Program-made: the position numbers and the translations under genes
Part shown: in pieces, positions 49,375-61,981 of the stretch
Numbering within the stretch: the first letter of the stretch is position 1
How the letters are laid out: each line of letters opens with the position of its first letter
NCBI GenBank assembly: GCA_963920765.1
Contig: OY987249.1
Location: 2,501 to 66,500, forward strand
Direction of reading: 5' to 3'
From: Ulota crispa
Taxonomy: Eukaryota > Streptophyta > Bryopsida > Orthotrichales > Orthotrichaceae
Length of the DNA stretch: 64,000 nt
The notes under the pieces: generated by a model
Seen by the model: only the letters and a program-made list of their open reading frames with translations
Database searches by the model: none
What the model was told of the DNA's origin: nothing

Positions 49375-50306
49375 TTAACCCCTAGAAACTTGAATGTGCC
49401 TTTGGGGGACAAATGGATTTTGGGCACGTACCTATAGCTAAACTATTTTGTGTGATTGTTAGAACTTTTATTGAAGGTGCGGAACTCCAAAACCTACACA
49501 TGCACTTGATTTTTTCTTCATTATGACATTTGACAAACAAGTTATGCAAAAATTTCTTAAGACCAAGGGAAAGAGGGCAATTTGGGCAGCCCAAAAACTT
49601 CTTTAAAAATTGTATTTTTATAAAATGAAAATCTGAAATTGGTTCTTACAAATTTTTTATACATGGGAAGCTTTTAATCATTCAATTTCAATCAATGAGA
49701 TGAAAGTTATGAGATGTTTTAGTTTGTGGGCAATTAAGGATTCTCTACTCTAAAATAAACTTTGAAGTCCTTTAATTTACAAAATTTTCAATATTTTTGA
49801 AAAATTACTAAACCTCAAGAAGTAGATTGTTTATCACAACATTACAGCCATTGGGATTTGCATTTTTCATTTCAAGAATTCAATTCTTAACAAATTAGTG
49901 TTTTGACTCATTCTCTATTTCTTTTAACTTACTATTTTTTCTCATGTGTTGTATAGTTCCAATTGATTTGAAAATTCTCCCACACACATCTAGTTTGGTC
50001 TTCTACATGGAAAAAATAAACCTCAACTTTGCATAGAGCAATTTTTTTGATATAGGAGCGGTCAAAGGCTTCTGAAATTTGTTGGCAATTGGGGAAAATA
50101 CTTTTTTTTTCACTTGTCAACATCTCACTCCTCTACATCTAGAATGAGCTGATTTTTTTGTCACATGTACCTCCCATAGTCTAGAGCAAGATCCTGTGGT
50201 TGGATTTGCAAAATGAACTTTATTTCCTACTTTTCTACTCATTCCCCTCAAAGTGGCAATTTTCAATGATTTTGGCAAAAAAAAGGCTTAGGCCTTTAGA
50301 GGTTAA
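49375..50306. mobile_element. MITE family A, copy 2
   Basis: 932 bp, TTAA-CCCCTAGAA at the left and TTTAGAGG-TTAA at the right. Aligns along its whole length with 1518-2451 (for example TTTGTGTGATT, CATTCAATTTCAATCA, GCCATTGGGATTTGC, ATGTGTTGTATAGTTCCA). Same orientation as copy 1. Confidence 0.8.
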
Positions 50307-50884
50307 GAAAGTTAACGGTGTGCATTTTGAATATCTACTTTAAAGCAAAACAAGTTATCCTTATTCCTCTTTTTATTCTTTTATTTTATGTTTTATTAGT
50401 TTGCTCAAAATTAGTTGATTGAGAATGAGGTCAATTCCTAATTTGCAAATAATTAATAGAACAATATGACCAAGCATGATGTAAAAACAAAACCAATATT
50501 TCAAGAAGTTTGTGTAGACAAAGAACTTGGCCAAATGGAGCAATTGATGGTGACCAATTGTAAAAGGTCATTGGTATTATGACACGATTTGTAAATTTCA
50601 GTACTAATTTTAGATGTTGTTCCAAATGGGGCAAGTAATATCCAATTGAAAATATGTTTTTAGTAGCTTTCTAATGAAAAAGCATGTTGTCAATTTGGTT
50701 TAGAAAAAGATCCTTCTACAGAACTTTGTTATGTTGATGATAATAAGACATTGTGAATTTCAACAAATTTCATATTTATATAACAACAAGCCTATCCTAC
50801 TTCTCCCCTTGTTATTTCTTGCTCACGTGCACTAGTAGAATACGCCTGAAAAATCAATAGAAAAGTAACAAGCTTCTATTGATT

Positions 50885-53800
50885 ACAGTACTTTATTTTT
50901 GAGAATGACAATTTCCACAAAGTTTTGTAGAAAGTGAACGACCTATTCCTCAAAATTTGTTAATTGGGGCAGTTGTGATCTGTTGAAAACTTTTACTATG
51001 TCAAAAATGGTGTTAATTATGGTTAACGGTTCATCACATGCATTCACACTACTACCATGCCAACATACTTAAGCTGAATGAATTTTAATATGGGAAGATG
51101 TGATCTCCAAACATGTGAGTAAGCCCAATAGCTCATCAGTTGAATGAGCTCAAAAACCACATTTGACACTATGGGGGTGGATGGAAATACACAAAAAAAA
51201 TCCAATACAAATTCATTAAAGTGCTTATGCAAAAGGACAATTTCTCCAGTCGTGCCATACTACATGAATTGCAATACTTGATAAAGTACATTCAGGAATA
51301 CCAAAAGCTAATTTTGCGCTTTTAATTGATTGTGTTGTCCCAATTCAGCCCCCTCTAACGGGTTTCCAAACAGTGTTGCTTGTATGCACTCGTAACCAAC
51401 AAAAGGCCTGCACATTCAACAAAAGGTTTTATAAAACATGAATCTTGACATTGGCATGTAGAACAAATAAATAAAAAAGGTACCAAACGCAAAGTTACTA
51501 GTACTTGACTGTTATGTCATTTCAGATCAGATGAGCTTATTATTTCAAGCATGTGAAGAATGAGTCTTTCACAACATGCCTCTACCATTTGCGTATTATA
51601 GAACAATGACCACCTCATTTTGACTATCACTGTTGTCGTATTTGTTGCCTTAGATCTACCCTGTGTAAAATTCAAACAAAATCTCTCAACACCTTTGTAA
51701 GTCCCCTCACTACGTCACTCATGTACCATTAAGCCTGTCCGGTTTTGGAATTTCAGTATTCCATTCCACAACCCGTATCTTTGTTCTGCCGTACATCACT
51801 GTTATTTTACAGTAGCATCTCCCTCTTCTCAAGAATTGGCCCTCATTGTAATTGTTGTAAGAGCTAACTTCACAAAAACTAGGCTATTCCTAAAGTTCAG
51901 AAACATTCAGTTTCCAAGGTGCATGGACACTGAGATTCTTCACTAGCACTGTCTCGCAACTCTTCCAATAACAGACAACGTACAACTCCAAACATGTCAC
52001 TCTTCCCTCCTTCAAGAACAAGATGTATTTGGTACAAGCAATTGCCACACCCCAATCCTTCCTACCCCTAACACACGACATGAGATCTTCCTACACATTT
52101 CAAGTATGCTCTCAAACAATGTGCAATACACGTGAAAACTTGTATTCAGAAATATTGTACTCCAACTACGTCAGGACAGATGTACCTGATATATAAAATA
52201 ATCATGCTATTCACAAGAAACTCCTATGCATTGAACACTTATTCCCATAGCACCGTCTGATCCACAGCCCTGCACTGATGCATCATATTCAACACACTCA
52301 TGCGTCTTAACTGTCATGCTTGTGCACACAAAAAAGATTTCCTTCCACTACTAATCAACAACCTCAGTATATGCTGTCATGAAGTGACATGAAGTCAAAA
52401 CTGGGTCTGATCATCGGTTTAGAGTTTGCCATGAATATTTTCCTCACTTGAGTGAGACTTACCGTCCCAAGCCATAACTTCAAAAGCCACGTAGATACCT
52501 GTTGTTCCCGATCTCAAATTTCTGGTGATTGCGGATGCAACGACATCACCGGCAGCTCCCTCTCAAACTTCGCTTCTCTGCATCATAGACGGCAGAAATA
52601 CAGTGTCTCAGAATTTCCATGAAAACCCTTTTCTTCATATACAAAACCTTACTCCACATATAAAATTGCACAACTTCTCACTTCCTCCGTGTTTGGTATT
52701 ACTCCTGGAAAATACCGAATTCCTCAAACTTCTCAAGCTCTTCTTCACGGAAACGTAGTAATTGCACAGTTCTAAAAAGATATGACATCCTTATCAAAAA
52801 TATTGCCACTTCATCCCCACTCTGGATGCGTCGGTTTCACTAGCGACTAGTACGTCCTACATTCGTTATTTGCATACGTATGCCTAAATTTGAAGGCTAA
52901 TACAAATGTACCTCCACTTCCAGTTCTGAAGCACCACCAAGAACATGTCCCTCATCTTCCATGACCAACCAAAACCTTCGGTGCTAAAAACGGTCATGTC
53001 AACGTCTGTTCACCTGCCATCCTCACATCCACTGCAATCTTCCTTGCTTCTTGAACTTGCATTCATCACGGGCATCAGTTCACTCAGAAAATCCGAGATC
53101 GTCAGACAGTGCACAACTGCACTTGCACTCTACGAGCTTACCACAAGAACACATTAGGAACTTTCGCTGGAAACATAAGTTTTCGAAGAATGATACAAAA
53201 TTGCACGCACTTCACTATGGGAAGCGACTATGTCTGCTTAGAAGCCTCCCTCCATAATCCTCGATGGAAAACACTTTACAAATCCTAAACAAACACTGTG
53301 CAGACACCACAAACCAGCTATACCTACTTACAATACATTCCCAAATACTGCATCTGGGCTCAAAGCGTTCCAAGAGGACGCCGTCTGTTTGGTAAACGTA
53401 CACAAACATTTCCTAATCATCACACAAGCAGTTCGGCATGCAGGTTTTCTCATCAATAGTATACACAGTCACTGTAATCAAGTCCAATTGACAAAACTTC
53501 ACCTAGTACACATAGAATGCTCACAACATTTCCCCAACACACTAACAAAACTGAAATACCAGTCCCATCAAACATGAAGAAAGTTGCACCTGCATTTCTG
53601 AAGCGACAGTGCCGCTCCTCGTGACTCCACCATGACGTTTAACGTTGAGCACCGCCGGACATCCTTCCATAATATATTGCACTCATCCAACAAGGATAAC
53701 TTGTGGTTTACATTTTCTACAGAAAGAGGGGACAACATTCACAAAGTCAATAACCTATTAAATACAAAGACCACAGCATTTCTCTGCCCTTCCTCTTTCT

Positions 53801-54292
53801 TGAGCAACTGATACTGCACTGCACAGCAAAAACTCTAATATTACCCAACTAGCATACTCTGGTATCACTTACAAACACACTTACACCGACATAAAAGAAC
53901 CATAAATCCGCTTAATTAAACCATCTGAAGCCATGACTTCGACTCAGTCTTACTTGCACACAGCAGTAGTCACACATAACTCCAAAATAAACATACTCAT
54001 ACGCAAAAAAATTGTAACAAGACATACAACTTCTAGCACGTTATACGTACCGGTAATTGCGAACAAATTCCACATACTAGCTCTTAGGCCATACCAAAGA
54101 CAAATGCATTCTCCACCAGAAACACCACTCTCAGAATGTAATGCCATAGTTTTACATTAGCCCCATTTACACAGAGGCTATGGTTTTTCAATACTTCCAA
54201 TTCCTCCACTCGACATAATGAATCCCTATGTTTAAAATTATATGGCACAGGAAAAAAAAAGATACACTTACTCAAGGTCAATGCTCATGGCG
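50885..54292. other. 3' non-transposase part of the CACTA element
   Basis: More balanced base composition than the flanks but no open frame I can assign. A second CACTA gene (TNPA-like) would be expected in this kind of position in some elements; I cannot identify one. Likely 3' untranslated or a decayed second gene. Confidence 0.35.
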
Positions 54293-57200
54293 TCAGTCGC
54301 TGTCTTCGGAAGACTCCCCCACATCTCTATCAAAAAACGCAGCTGCATCTTCACCTGCGTCTCCGAGAACTTCATTGATTCCTACGCTCCTGTCGGTATT
54401 AATGGGGACTGATTCATAGCGCTAGTTCTCAGTTGATGCAGACAGTCCTTCATACTCTTCATTTCCCCCCATCCTGAACAACTCAGGTTCTCCTTCTTCG
54501 TCCAATTCATCGTCAACTCTTCGACCTCTCACCTCATTCCGCAGTATTATCTTCCACCCTGGTTTTTCTTCAACAATCGAGAAAAACACCTGATCACAAT
54601 GGATTGGGAAAGCAAATGACTCGTATCCAAAAGGTAAAAGCGAGTTGAAATCTGCCATAGTCAATCCCCATTCGTCTTTTATCACAGTGGCATTTCTACC
54701 TCGATAGTTTGCTCTCACCCATTCACAAACAAACAAGAGAGTGCAATGTCTTCCATAATTGAGCTCTACTATCTCCAAAATTTGCCCGATGTACTCCAGA
54801 GACGCATGAACAGGGTTTGCATCTCGTATGCCCGATCGACAAGGTCTTTGAAACACCGCAACTACACCTGAATCGCATGTCTTAGTAATGTTCTCCTCGA
54901 CACTCTTCACTCTGTAGTGGTATCCATATGCGTACATGCTTCTAAACTTGCGTGCAAGTAAAGGTCTGTTACAAAAGTCTTCAACCTCATCTGTAACCGG
55001 CAATCCTCCCTCCTTGTCATTGATTACTTGTATCTTCAACCATTCAGCAAACACTGGTATTTCATGTAGATCAGCAGGGTAAGGGACTGTCATTCTTCCG
55101 TTTCGACTGAGATGTCCTCTTCGAAACTCAGCTCGTAAAGCACTTCTTTCTTGGCATGCAGCGGTGTATGCTCTGCAACACATTATCACACATGAAATAA
55201 TGGTAGCTGTAATGCAAAAACAGATTAAATAACATCTCTCAACATAACAAATGGTGGAAAGAATATGTGTATTATAACGACCTGTCACATTTCTGTTCAA
55301 TTACTCTGACTTATTCATCACGCCTATAATTAGACAAAGAGTTTTAATGCTTCACATTGTCACTTCAGACCGTCTCAGCTTTAATACTTACGTCTATGTG
55401 CATATCACGTATTTGAATCCTTGCAAATATTTAAATTGAGATAAAAAAAAAATGGTGACATTCTCACGTTCTGTATGGCTCCAACGGACTTGCATTGTCC
55501 AGCACAAATATGTGCATAACCTTGCACAGATCTTCAGATACTACCCTCCGTTTCCCTTTACCCTCTGGATTTCATCTACCATTATAGGGTCCTCCTTGTC
55601 ATCCCACACGCGTCGAGAGGTAATGTTGTACTCTGCCATGTACTCCGTTATGGATCCCAACGCTTGCTCAATTTCATACCCTGCAGCAATACTTCCTTCG
55701 GGTTTTGCTAGATTCTTAACAAACCCTTTCAACGTCTTGAAGTACCGTTCATATGAGTACATCCACCTCGTATGAACAGGGCCAAGAAGGAAAAGCTCTT
55801 CCACTAAATGATTAGGCAAGTAGGACATAATATCGAAAAATGAAGGTGGCATCTCCTCTAACAAGCACATGGTTTCCGCACAGTCCGCCAACAAGTCCTG
55901 CTTACTGTCAGCATTTACCGTTTTGGCACAGATTTTCCTGAAAACTCTACTTACGCGAATTACAGCTCGGGCTAACGACTTGTTCAAAATATTTCGTAAA
56001 CAGACTGGTAATATTTGTTGGAGGAGAACATGAAATGTGACTTGAGACCACTAAGTTTCCCTTTGCTGATTTTTGTGTGCAATGCGCTTGAATAATGACT
56101 TGGAGTTCGCAAAGATTGCAATACCCCTAACACTTTCCCTTTATCTGCAAATGATAAGACATATGGCGCATCTGGCATGTAGTACCTATCATGGCTGACT
56201 CTTTGCAGATGAAGGGAAGGTCTGATGTTTCTTGCCTGCATGTCTGCTCTAACCGCAGGAGAGTCTTTCTCGCCGAATAACGTCTTGAGAATGTTCTCGC
56301 ATAGGTTTTTCTCACCGTGCATAGGGTCCAACCCATGCCGCACCATCAACACCTGCGCTTACATGAAATACTAATCAATACCACTTATTTCTGAATACTT
56401 AGTACAGGTTGAATTTGAATTAATCTAAGAGACTACTGGTATCAGTATGTCATTACCATGATTACCATGTACTACAAAACAAGCATGCTATGTAACCACA
56501 GCACTACCACCTCATCTTTTACACGGTCGTTACTGTATTCTCTTCAGTTACTGCACATAAATAAAACATGTATACACGCAATCATATGAAACAAAAAAGT
56601 AGTCCACATATACAACAAAAATACCAAAAAAAACCATGCACACATTCAATGCTGAAGTATGTACTACATATTGTCAAACTTATTATTTCACACAAAACCA
56701 GAGGAGTCAAAAACCTACACCTCAGTTTCTAGTTCAACCATCGCTTTTGTTTCTTAGGTTATGTGAACTTACTTGCAAGCTAGTTATCCATATTGTAGAA
56801 TGCGACCTCTGCTTCAGAGTACAAAGGACGCAAGCAATCATGATTTCTGTGAGTTAGGAATATTTAGAATTGACATCTGTTTTTTCCTTTTCACTACAAA
56901 ATCACTGAGGCGCTTCAGTCTTCAGTTAAATTACTCTTCTCTTACACTTGAAAAGTAAAATAGAATTTCCATTATTGTAACTACTACGTTCACTGATAAG
57001 GATGTGAAGAGCTTTTCCTTCGCACGACTTATTTCTTTGTAAGCACGACTACCTTCACGCTTACTTAGGCAACTCGTAGAGGCTCATTATGACAATTGAG
57101 TGCTCGTGAAGTCGTCATTACCAATTACCCAAAATTCCTCCAGACATTCTCACAAAAGATTACTCTCTCTGTCCCATTCAGAAGCTCCACAATTCTCCGT

Positions 57201-60200
57201 AAGGGAGATATCATATTCTTAGTCATTTTGCAAGTGACAAGGACATTGTAGATGAACATACCACCTACCAAATATCCGCAAATTCTCTAATTCCTATGTT
57301 GCTATGACATCCAAATTCCATGCACAAAGTTCCGTATTCGTGAATAGTTCGAGAAGGCTGTCACTTCCTTATTTTAGTCCTTTATCTACTGACCCATGCG
57401 TTGTAGAATCAATCACCATCTAGGCATCCAGCAAATGTTATCTAAAATTCAATCTCTGAGGTTCCTGCTCGGCACCAAAACTCCATATAAAAAACCACAC
57501 ATCTGAACATGTCGCTACCTACTTTTTATTCAGGATGTAAAGGTTCGTAGCAACAATGGTACCTCATTTGGGCAAGGCCAATGTTTTTAGGAAAGGAATG
57601 CTTTGTAATTGTTGAGCATGCCCCCATTAGATCATCAGAGATGACAAACGGTTCCAAAAAACCAGAAATCATCAGAATGGAGGTTTTCAATGTGACAATA
57701 ACCATGCCTTTTCTTCGAGCTCACTATTGGGACAGATGGAGTTCCTTCTAATACGGTGCTTTTATATATCAATTCTTTCTTTAATCCCATCTCATAGGCT
57801 CTGCACTACTCTTAGAGTTTGCTGTAATCATTATTGATCCCTGATGATTACAGTGTCCAATACAAATACCTGCTTTTGACCCCCTCTTATATCATGTCTG
57901 CCGTCATTTATCATTCACATTTTATAATATAGAATTCAAACAAAACAGTTACGATAAGACACAGTAACCAGGTAGCTACACACTAGTTTATTTGAGATAA
58001 CTATCCACACACAACATTACAGGATCTGAAGTTTATTTCTACCTCGTCATCTCTTCATAAAACCTCTGAGAAGTCAAAACAAAAATTAATATTTTTTCAC
58101 TTAAACCAGCCCTACATTTTTTTATAATAAGTAAGCTTCAAGTCCCAAAAGATCTGTACTTCTCGTACTCCATATTTTGGGTTACAGATTTATTAACGCC
58201 ATAAAATCTTACTTGGATTGAATACAACGCTCTTGCCAATAGCAACTGCCTCCTACTTCATGCTTACTGCCCACTCATGCTTACTTCATTGAATTCTATT
58301 CACCCTACTTTCAAATATTTATTTCACATTGACCCAAAAGCGACTGTGAGTGTTACGCTCTGAAAGTTGTGAATAGCTCATTTTTTACAGTACATAAAAC
58401 CTTTAAGAATAAATTTCATTTCACGTAATAAGAACAAAATACAAAGTGATTTGGTATAACATTCATTTCTGAACTTCTAATATCCCATGTGCTTAAAAAC
58501 ATAACAACAGAGATCTTTGACAGAACGAAGACACAAAATGTTCCAAACTAACCTCCTTTTCCAATTTAAAGATTTTCATATTCAAGGCAAAGCCAAGAGA
58601 AACAATCTCATCGAACACTGACCTTGTAGATTACCGAAGACAGTACAAAACAGTGAAGAAATACATACCTTCCAATAAGGTAGCTCATACAAAACACTTC
58701 TTCGTTTCACTCCATGTAGTTTAACTGGGTACTCGCTGGAACTTTCCACACCACCTTGCATTAGAAAGTTTTCTCTTGCAGTCCCCCACTGAAGAACTTC
58801 TTGCCCGGTTGGTCGCTCAGGAGCTACATGCCACTCTTGAAAATTATTAAAAGCTCCTCTTGCTTTTCGAAAATGGTGATTTCCATCCAAGTACCGCCTT
58901 GCACCAAGGTACACCATTTTAATGTAGTCTAGCATGCTCCGCGCAGGTCTCTGGACCACACAATGGACAGCCTTTGTATCCATGAACCTGTTGCCCTGAT
59001 AGTAGGCCATATGCTGGAAAATCATTAATGGTAAGAATGAGCATGGCTCTCAAAATAAACCTTCGTTGTCCTTCAGGTTTGGAAATGTCTATGGTCGGTA
59101 CACCACTACACAACTTCAGTAAGTCTTTAGTTACGGGACGGAGAAAGACATCAATGTTCTCCGCTGTTGTTGCCTTCGGACCGGGAATTAGCAACACCAT
59201 AGAAATGAAGAATTTCTTCGTCAGTAGCCAAGGTGGGAGGTTGAATACTGTGATTAAAAACACCCATGATGAGTGTTGAATAGCTCGTTCTTGAATGGAA
59301 TAATGCCATCTCCAACTAGTCCCAGTCTGAGATTAGTCTTCACTTCAGCAAAATCTGGAAATAACTGATCAATGCTTCTCCACTGCAAACTGTCAGCTAC
59401 AGATCTCATCATCTGCCCTCTAGACTTGTGTCTATCATACCACGTCATGTGCTGTGCTACCTCCGGACACTTGAACATTCGCAAAAAATGCTGGATGAAA
59501 TCAAAATACCGAACAACTCGCTGTGGAAATCGATTTGATCCTGGAATGTAACGGCTCAGACTGCACGTTGGACACTCCACTGCTGCCTCATACTCTCCTT
59601 CGTACAGGACATGCCCGTCTAGACAGCAATGCACTTGTCGGAGTTTCAGACCCAACTTCATCAACATGGTCTTCAGTTCGTATGATGTTCTTGGAAAACA
59701 ATTGGAGGTTGGCAATAGATCTCCGGTTACCCAAGTGAGTAACGCATCAACAAACGTGTGTGGAACAGAGTATAGGCTACATAGTGAGACCAGAACAATA
59801 GCGCATTGCAATCGATTTTGAGTGCTCCCTTCGAATACTGGTTGAGTCGATTCTTGCGCTAGGTACTCCAAATTCACGTCGTTCCTCTCTTCCTCTCCTT
59901 CAGCATTCGAGAAGTCCAATCCTCCCTGCCCGTCTTCACGAAAGACGTCATCGTGAATATCATCAACTCGAGAGAAAGCATCACGAGCCATGCTCTTCAC
60001 ATCAACGGCATTCCTCGGTGGCCACATGAATCCCTGATTTGTATTATGTCTTCGACGTCGACGGTATTCCTCATGACCCCTATGTGCTGGTGTCCTAGGT
60101 CCTTGCACATTTTGGCCATCCACTGTCTGCATACACAACCACATATGCAATTAGTTCCTTCAGCTCAAATAGCAATCAGTACTAGTTGGGTGCAATGCGA

Positions 60201-60566
60201 TAAAAAACAGAACCTTGAAGAGGCCAGCATTTCCACATGTTTGGAAAGAGCATTCCTATGAACATGATAAGATATGGGTCACTTGTCAGTCCTGACGATC
60301 AAAAACTTGGCAAAGCAAACTATCTTAGAACTGCAAAATCACTGGTATGAACGGAAGAAGTCGCAAACAATGAGTTGAGTACTCACCATAACCGGGTAAA
60401 TCAAGTACCGATCTCTTCCATGCACCCTGTGATGACGTGCAACAACCTCAACTTTTTTGAGGAATGCTCCCCTGCACCGGTTGCATGCACAGGGATACTC
60501 AACCAATCCAATTCTATTTGCTATAGACCTCTCTATGTGATAAGCTGCACATAGTCTGCGACGCAT
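54293..60566 (-). pseudogene. CACTA tnp2-family transposase, broken (Transposase_21, DUF4218, DUF4216)
   Basis: Exons on the minus strand: 60566-60387 (N-terminal YPCACNRCRG cysteine motif, donor GTGAGT), 60126-58669, 56352-55468 and 55172-54293. Blocks in order: CPTCSLSRYIPGSNRFP, LRLGLVGDGIIPF, TVFNLPPWLLTKKFF, GPKATTAENIDVFLRP and INDFPAYGLLSGQ (Transposase_21), CPLCGPET, then after a 2316-bp intron (GTATGT/GCAG) GLDPMHGEKNLCENIL, DUF4218 (MPPSFFDIMSYLPNHL, RWMYSYERY) and DUF4216 (EWGLTMADFNSLLPFGYESF). It catalyses cut-and-paste transposition in intact elements. Frameshifts near 59268, 58935, 56040 and 55550 and TAG at 54422 show that this copy is dead. Confidence 0.9.
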
Positions 60567-61096
60567 GTTGCTCGCTTTCTGTGCTTCACATATAATTGCC
60601 TAGATCACTTAATGACAATAAATTCTTCTTAGTACTTGAAACTGCTACAAAAGGGCGCAGCTTCACAATGATTCCCTGCAACACAGAAAAAACAGTTAAT
60701 GGCACGCTCCTTGGAAATGTGCTACTCTCTGTGTTTTGAGTGAAATCAATGGCAAGTGAAGTAACTACTCTAAACGTAAGTAATGTTAGATACTTAGATT
60801 TCTTGCTTCCCTCAGTACCAATACTGCACGTTATTACTTGACTACAATGTCTGCTATTAATTTAACGGGTTTAGTGTTCAAGGCATAACATGACAGCATC
60901 TCAGTTAACAAACCATTTCTCGGATTTGGAGGATAGTATTATGACATGTTAGAACAGCTTTGGATGAGTGACTCTGTTCTTCCGTCGTGCGCTGCAGACA
61001 CTACAATAGCGTCAACCAACAATTTCAATTGTCTGCAAAGTACGATATGTAATTTCCACTCCAGAGAAGACATACAAGAAATAGGCAAATCCATAA

Positions 61097-61115
61097 CCCC
61101 CCCCCCCCCCCCCCC
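61097..61115. repeat. Run of 19 C, followed by a second C run
   Basis: Nineteen consecutive C, then AACCCACT and seven more C. Such a run can form G-quadruplex or i-motif structure and is prone to length error in sequencing. Confidence 0.95.
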
Positions 61116-61981
61116 AACCCACTCCCCCCCACGAAAGGTGATGAGAAGATGATAGAAATATCAATAAACACAAGTTCAGTTCTACAAAAGCCTTTGCAAA
61201 TACTAGATTCTTGACTGCGATTAGTTAATATTTGAGAAACAAACTCTGCTTGCCATTTGGCCTATAGAATTTAAAGTTTTACTTATTGCATGGTACCATT
61301 TTCCCTGCCCAAGAACTATGATTTCTTTATTTTAATATTGAATACCCACTTCAAAAACCAGTTTTGACGGCATCAGATTCAGTCTTAGACACTAAGATTT
61401 ATTTCCTCGCAAATTCCTCATCTCAGGTGCGGGCATGTGTACCCAAAAAACCCTAGAACTCTGTTTAAGGTGATCACCTTTAACCTGCAGAAGTCCCAAA
61501 TTCGGCCAAAGTTCGTAGTTCATTGAAAAACGTGTTATAAGATATTCAGTGTTAGCTTTTAAGAATTACATGAGCATTTGTAGTTTTTACATACGTAAGC
61601 TTAGCAAAGTCTTACAAAATCAACGTACATCATGATATACACACATTTCATCATAATAGGTCGCAGCATTTGGATTTCCAATTTCAATCCAGAAAGACTT
61701 TGTGGCTGTCACAGTTATGCAGTTTTACGTCTCAGAAGCACTTGGGCTGTGTATGAATTTTCCAAATACGGTCGGGTGCAATCGCTGGCAGTTCACAGAG
61801 GTTATTGTATTTTTACATTTGATAAATTGGCCCCTACCTCATATGACTAGAGTATTTTAAGCAACCCCATCACTAATTTTACTAAGTTTAGGCGGAACTT
61901 TGTTCCCTACAGGACACTCTGAAAGAACGGCACTTCCCAGTGCCGTTTTGTATTTGTTACGATACTCAATTTCTACTAGTT

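Larger units (their letters stand above)
50830..61981 (-). mobile_element. Degenerate CACTA (En/Spm-type) transposon, ~11.15 kb
   Basis: The low-coordinate end reads CACTAGTAGAATACGCC, a common plant CACTA terminus, with a subterminal hairpin (AATCAATAGAA at 50852, TTCTATTGATT at 50874). The high end reads TTCTACTAGT at 61971-61980, sharing ACTAGTAGAA inverted, with a hairpin AACGGCACT/AGTGCCGTT at 61926-61947; its terminal G is T. The transposase gene lies between, on the minus strand. No 3-bp target duplication is evident. The ends are moderately supported, the element itself strongly. Confidence 0.7.
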
